Shown here in pieces: positions 62,506 through 64,000 of a stretch of 64,000 bases of DNA; position 1 is the stretch's first letter; the number at the start of each line of letters is the position of its first letter. Source of the stretch: an uncultured Opitutaceae bacterium (GTDB lineage: Bacteria > Verrucomicrobiota > Verrucomicrobiia > Opitutales > Opitutaceae). The stretch spans positions 1-64,000 of the forward strand of contig CALAOT010000003.1 in assembly GCA_937889545.1 (NCBI GenBank), read 5' to 3'. The notes under the pieces were generated by a model, which saw only the letters and a list, made by a program, of their open reading frames with translations, was not told the origin of the DNA and ran no database searches. The position numbers and the translations under genes are program-made.

Positions 62506-63510
62506 GTGCACTCGCTTGACCTACCTTCCGACGTGTTGATTGCCAGTGGCTCTCGCATTCCTGCGATTGCCAATTGGCTGCTTCACACCGTCTGGTCGTC
62601 GGCCCGTTTTGCGGCGGTGCCGCGGGAGGAATATTTGCGCACTGGTGAAGCCGCCGTGACGCAGGCCGAGGAACTCATCTCGCTTGGGGCTGCCCGAGTT
62701 TGGGACGAACTGGTCGTCGAGACAACCCGGGCACCAACGCCGCGCTCGTTTCTTGGCCTGGATGTTCATCCCACCTCCGCCCAGGCGTCGCCTCGCGCTG
62801 TAGTAGTTTTTGACGGTCTCTCGCTCCGCGAACTACCCCTTCTGTTGGCGCTAGCCGGCCAAACCGGGTTCCAGGTCGATGAAGCCCGCGCGATAGCCAC
62901 GTCGCTGCCTACTGAGACCATCGACTTTGTTTCGCAGCGGGTGGTGGGCCCGGATGCCGCCCATGGCCTGGGCCCCAGCCAGTTGCCGTCCGTCAAAGCG
63001 CTTAAAGTGCGCGGGGTCCATGCCGAGTATCTCGACAGTCTCAACCCTCGCGTCGCACTACCAACGGGGAAATCGCTGCTCCTCTGGTCCACCTGGCCGG
63101 ATCGTCTGTTCAAGAACGACGAAGCCCGCTTTGACACACAGCTTTTCCCGCAGTTTTGCGACCATGTCGCCACCCTCTGGAAATACACCGTGCAGGCTAT
63201 CCCTCCCGGCATGCCCATTGTCATCACCAGTGATCACGGCTACATATTTTTTGGCGGCACAGCCGAAAGTGCCCGCGAATCCGCCGCGGCAGAGCAGCTT
63301 CGCCAGCAACGTCACCGAGTTTTCGAGGAACAGGCTCCTTATCCGGCCCCCCATCCCGACCTTCAGCGTTTTCCGGCCCAGCGTCTTGCGATGCTGCGCG
63401 GCCGTCTTAAGACTCGCCCCAAAGGCACTAGCTCCAAGCATCTCTATCAACACGGAGGATTCTCCCTAATGGAAGTGCTGGTCCCGTGGGTCCTCCTTCA
63501 CCGCAACTAA
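62506..63510 (+). CDS. Minimal PglZ-domain protein (alkaline-phosphatase fold)
   Basis: 334 residues from GTG 62506. PglZ metal-site blocks are AVVVFDGLSLRELPLLLALA (Asp), MPIVITSDHGYIFFGG (Asp-His) and LYQHGGFSLMEVLVPWVLL (His), in the order of the alkaline phosphatase superfamily. Full PglZ is usually 600-900 residues; here the long helical domains are absent. In BREX and Pgl systems PglZ is an essential phosphatase-like component with an unclear substrate. It lies 5 bp after the DUF499 gene and 9 bp before the RHH gene, so all four are one transcription unit. Confidence 0.82.
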   Translation: MHSLDLPSDVLIASGSRIPAIANWLLHTVWSSARFAAVPREEYLRTGEAAVTQAEELISLGAARVWDELVVETTRAPTPRSFLGLDVHPTSAQASPRAVVVFDGLSLRELPLLLALAGQTGFQVDEARAIATSLPTETIDFVSQRVVGPDAAHGLGPSQLPSVKALKVRGVHAEYLDSLNPRVALPTGKSLLLWSTWPDRLFKNDEARFDTQLFPQFCDHVATLWKYTVQAIPPGMPIVITSDHGYIFFGGTAESARESAAAEQLRQQRHRVFEEQAPYPAPHPDLQRFPAQRLAMLRGRLKTRPKGTSSKHLYQHGGFSLMEVLVPWVLLHRN

Positions 63511-63519
63511 ACTATCGCC

Positions 63520-63750
63520 ATGAGCAAAATCAAAGTAGGCACTCAGATCGAAGAAGACATCTACCAAAAGCTAAAGCTGGCGGCGACGCGCGAGCGTAGG
63601 CCAGTCGGCGAAGTCATCCAGGACGCCGTTACGGTCTATCTCCGTCGCCAACAGAAGTCCGGCCTCGCTCGGCTTCTGGAGCGGGAGCCGTTCAAGATTT
63701 CCGAGGAGCAATTCCGCGAGAGCATGGAGGCGGATTTCTACGATCAATGA
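63520..63750 (+). CDS. Ribbon-helix-helix antitoxin (VapB-like)
   Basis: 76 residues. KVGTQIEEDIYQKLKLAATRERRPVGEVIQDAVTVYL is the beta-strand plus two-helix RHH DNA-binding fold of CopG/MetJ type, and the tail (LARLLEREPFKISEEQFRESMEADFYDQ) is the usual toxin-binding segment. Its stop overlaps the start of the PIN-domain gene (ATGA at 63747), as for VapBC pairs. It would bind and neutralise the toxin and repress its own promoter. It lies only 9 bp after the PglZ stop, unusual for a free-standing antitoxin gene. Confidence 0.85.
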   Translation: MSKIKVGTQIEEDIYQKLKLAATRERRPVGEVIQDAVTVYLRRQQKSGLARLLEREPFKISEEQFRESMEADFYDQ

Positions 63751-64000
63751 AACTCGACGACATCCGCAACGGCACCCGTGTTTTCGTCGATGCCAATATC
63801 CTTATCTATGCACGCCGCGGGGCTTCACCGCAGTGTCGCAGTTTTCTCACCCGCTGTGATACGGGCGCGATCGAGGGATGGATTACTACTTCTGTGATCG
63901 CCGAATTCAGTCACCGGCGCATGATCCAGGAGGCGCAGTCCATCGGCTTGGTCGGTTCCAATCCGGCCCGCGCGCTCGCAGAGAAACCCGCGCTATTGCG
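63747..64000 (+). CDS. PIN-domain toxin (VapC-like), 3'-truncated by the window edge
   Basis: Starts at ATG 63747, overlapping the antitoxin stop. The visible 84 residues read FVDANILIYARRG (first acidic PIN residue in a VDxNxLIY motif), then ITTSVIAEFSHRRM, which carries the second acidic residue (Glu in AEF). PIN toxins cut tRNA or rRNA with a Mg2+-binding acidic site. The C-terminal acidic residues lie past the window edge. The operon position after PglZ suggests that it may be part of the same defence unit, or a passenger stabilising the island. Confidence 0.88.
   Translation, partial: MKLDDIRNGTRVFVDANILIYARRGASPQCRSFLTRCDTGAIEGWITTSVIAEFSHRRMIQEAQSIGLVGSNPARALAEKPALL

Larger units (their letters stand above)
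48139..64000. mobile_element. tRNA-Glu-integrated genomic island (left end; right end outside the window)
   Basis: A tyrosine integrase gene follows the tRNA-Glu in the same direction, and all genes from there to the window end are accessory. GC content and codon use fall, most clearly between 52731 and 55610. The contents are an excisionase-like protein, small coupled genes of mobile-element character, and then a defence island. I looked for a second copy of the tRNA 3' end and found none within the window, so the right attachment site and the total size are unknown. A conjugation or replication module is not visible. Confidence 0.8.

Overview
The window is GC-rich (the first 48 kb very much so) and looks like a chromosome segment from a Verrucomicrobiota bacterium, probably near Opitutaceae. 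The clues are secreted proteins built from NHL or delta-60 repeats that end in duplicated 'RLVNIS...GxGPxL' C-terminal domains, a GTP-type PEP carboxykinase, SLA1-like (SHD1) secreted proteins, many Gfo/Idh/MocA and sugar-isomerase genes, and few good Shine-Dalgarno sites. The taxonomic call is an inference from protein families, not from a marker gene.

Region 1 (1-8053, + strand) is a catabolic run: a truncated glycerate kinase overlapping a NamZ-type exo-muramidase, two Gfo/Idh/MocA oxidoreductases flanking two TIM-barrel sugar isomerases, a Rieske protein, and an amidohydrolase broken by one in-frame TGA. Region 2 (8037-20184) holds pckG, small secreted or membrane proteins, a papain-like secreted protein, a 12-repeat NHL propeller protein and a tandem pair of secreted paralogues. 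Region 3 (20185-36468) is housekeeping-like: S9 peptidase, RNB exonuclease, YXWGXW protein, nfeD-slipin operon, methyltransferase, DUF167, YjbQ, a TMTC-like membrane/TPR protein, a 53-aa membrane protein, CDF exporter, ACT protein, DUF3299, CorC, a kinase-like protein and a peroxiredoxin. Region 4 (36686-47966) holds a ~2000-aa delta-60 surface protein, a sialate O-acetylesterase homologue that has lost its catalytic Ser and Asp, an UvrC lacking its Fe-S cysteines, CinA and PurC.

At 48062-48138 a tRNA-Glu(UUC) is followed at once by a tyrosine integrase. From there to the end of the window (about 16 kb, right end not reached) lies an integrated island with lower GC and different codon use. 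Its first part has small coupled genes typical of mobile elements. Its second part is a dense defence island: a PLD-nuclease / DUF262-DUF1524 / HNH operon, a Gabija-like OLD-nuclease plus UvrD-helicase pair, and, divergently transcribed, a DUF499-type ATPase plus a minimal PglZ-domain protein followed in the same run by a VapBC-type toxin-antitoxin pair.

The best candidates for an undescribed system are the compact DUF499 ATPase-PglZ-RHH-PIN operon (59903-64000) and the PLD-DUF262-HNH operon (52351-55610). Both are inferred from domain motifs and operon structure only. No database search was possible.
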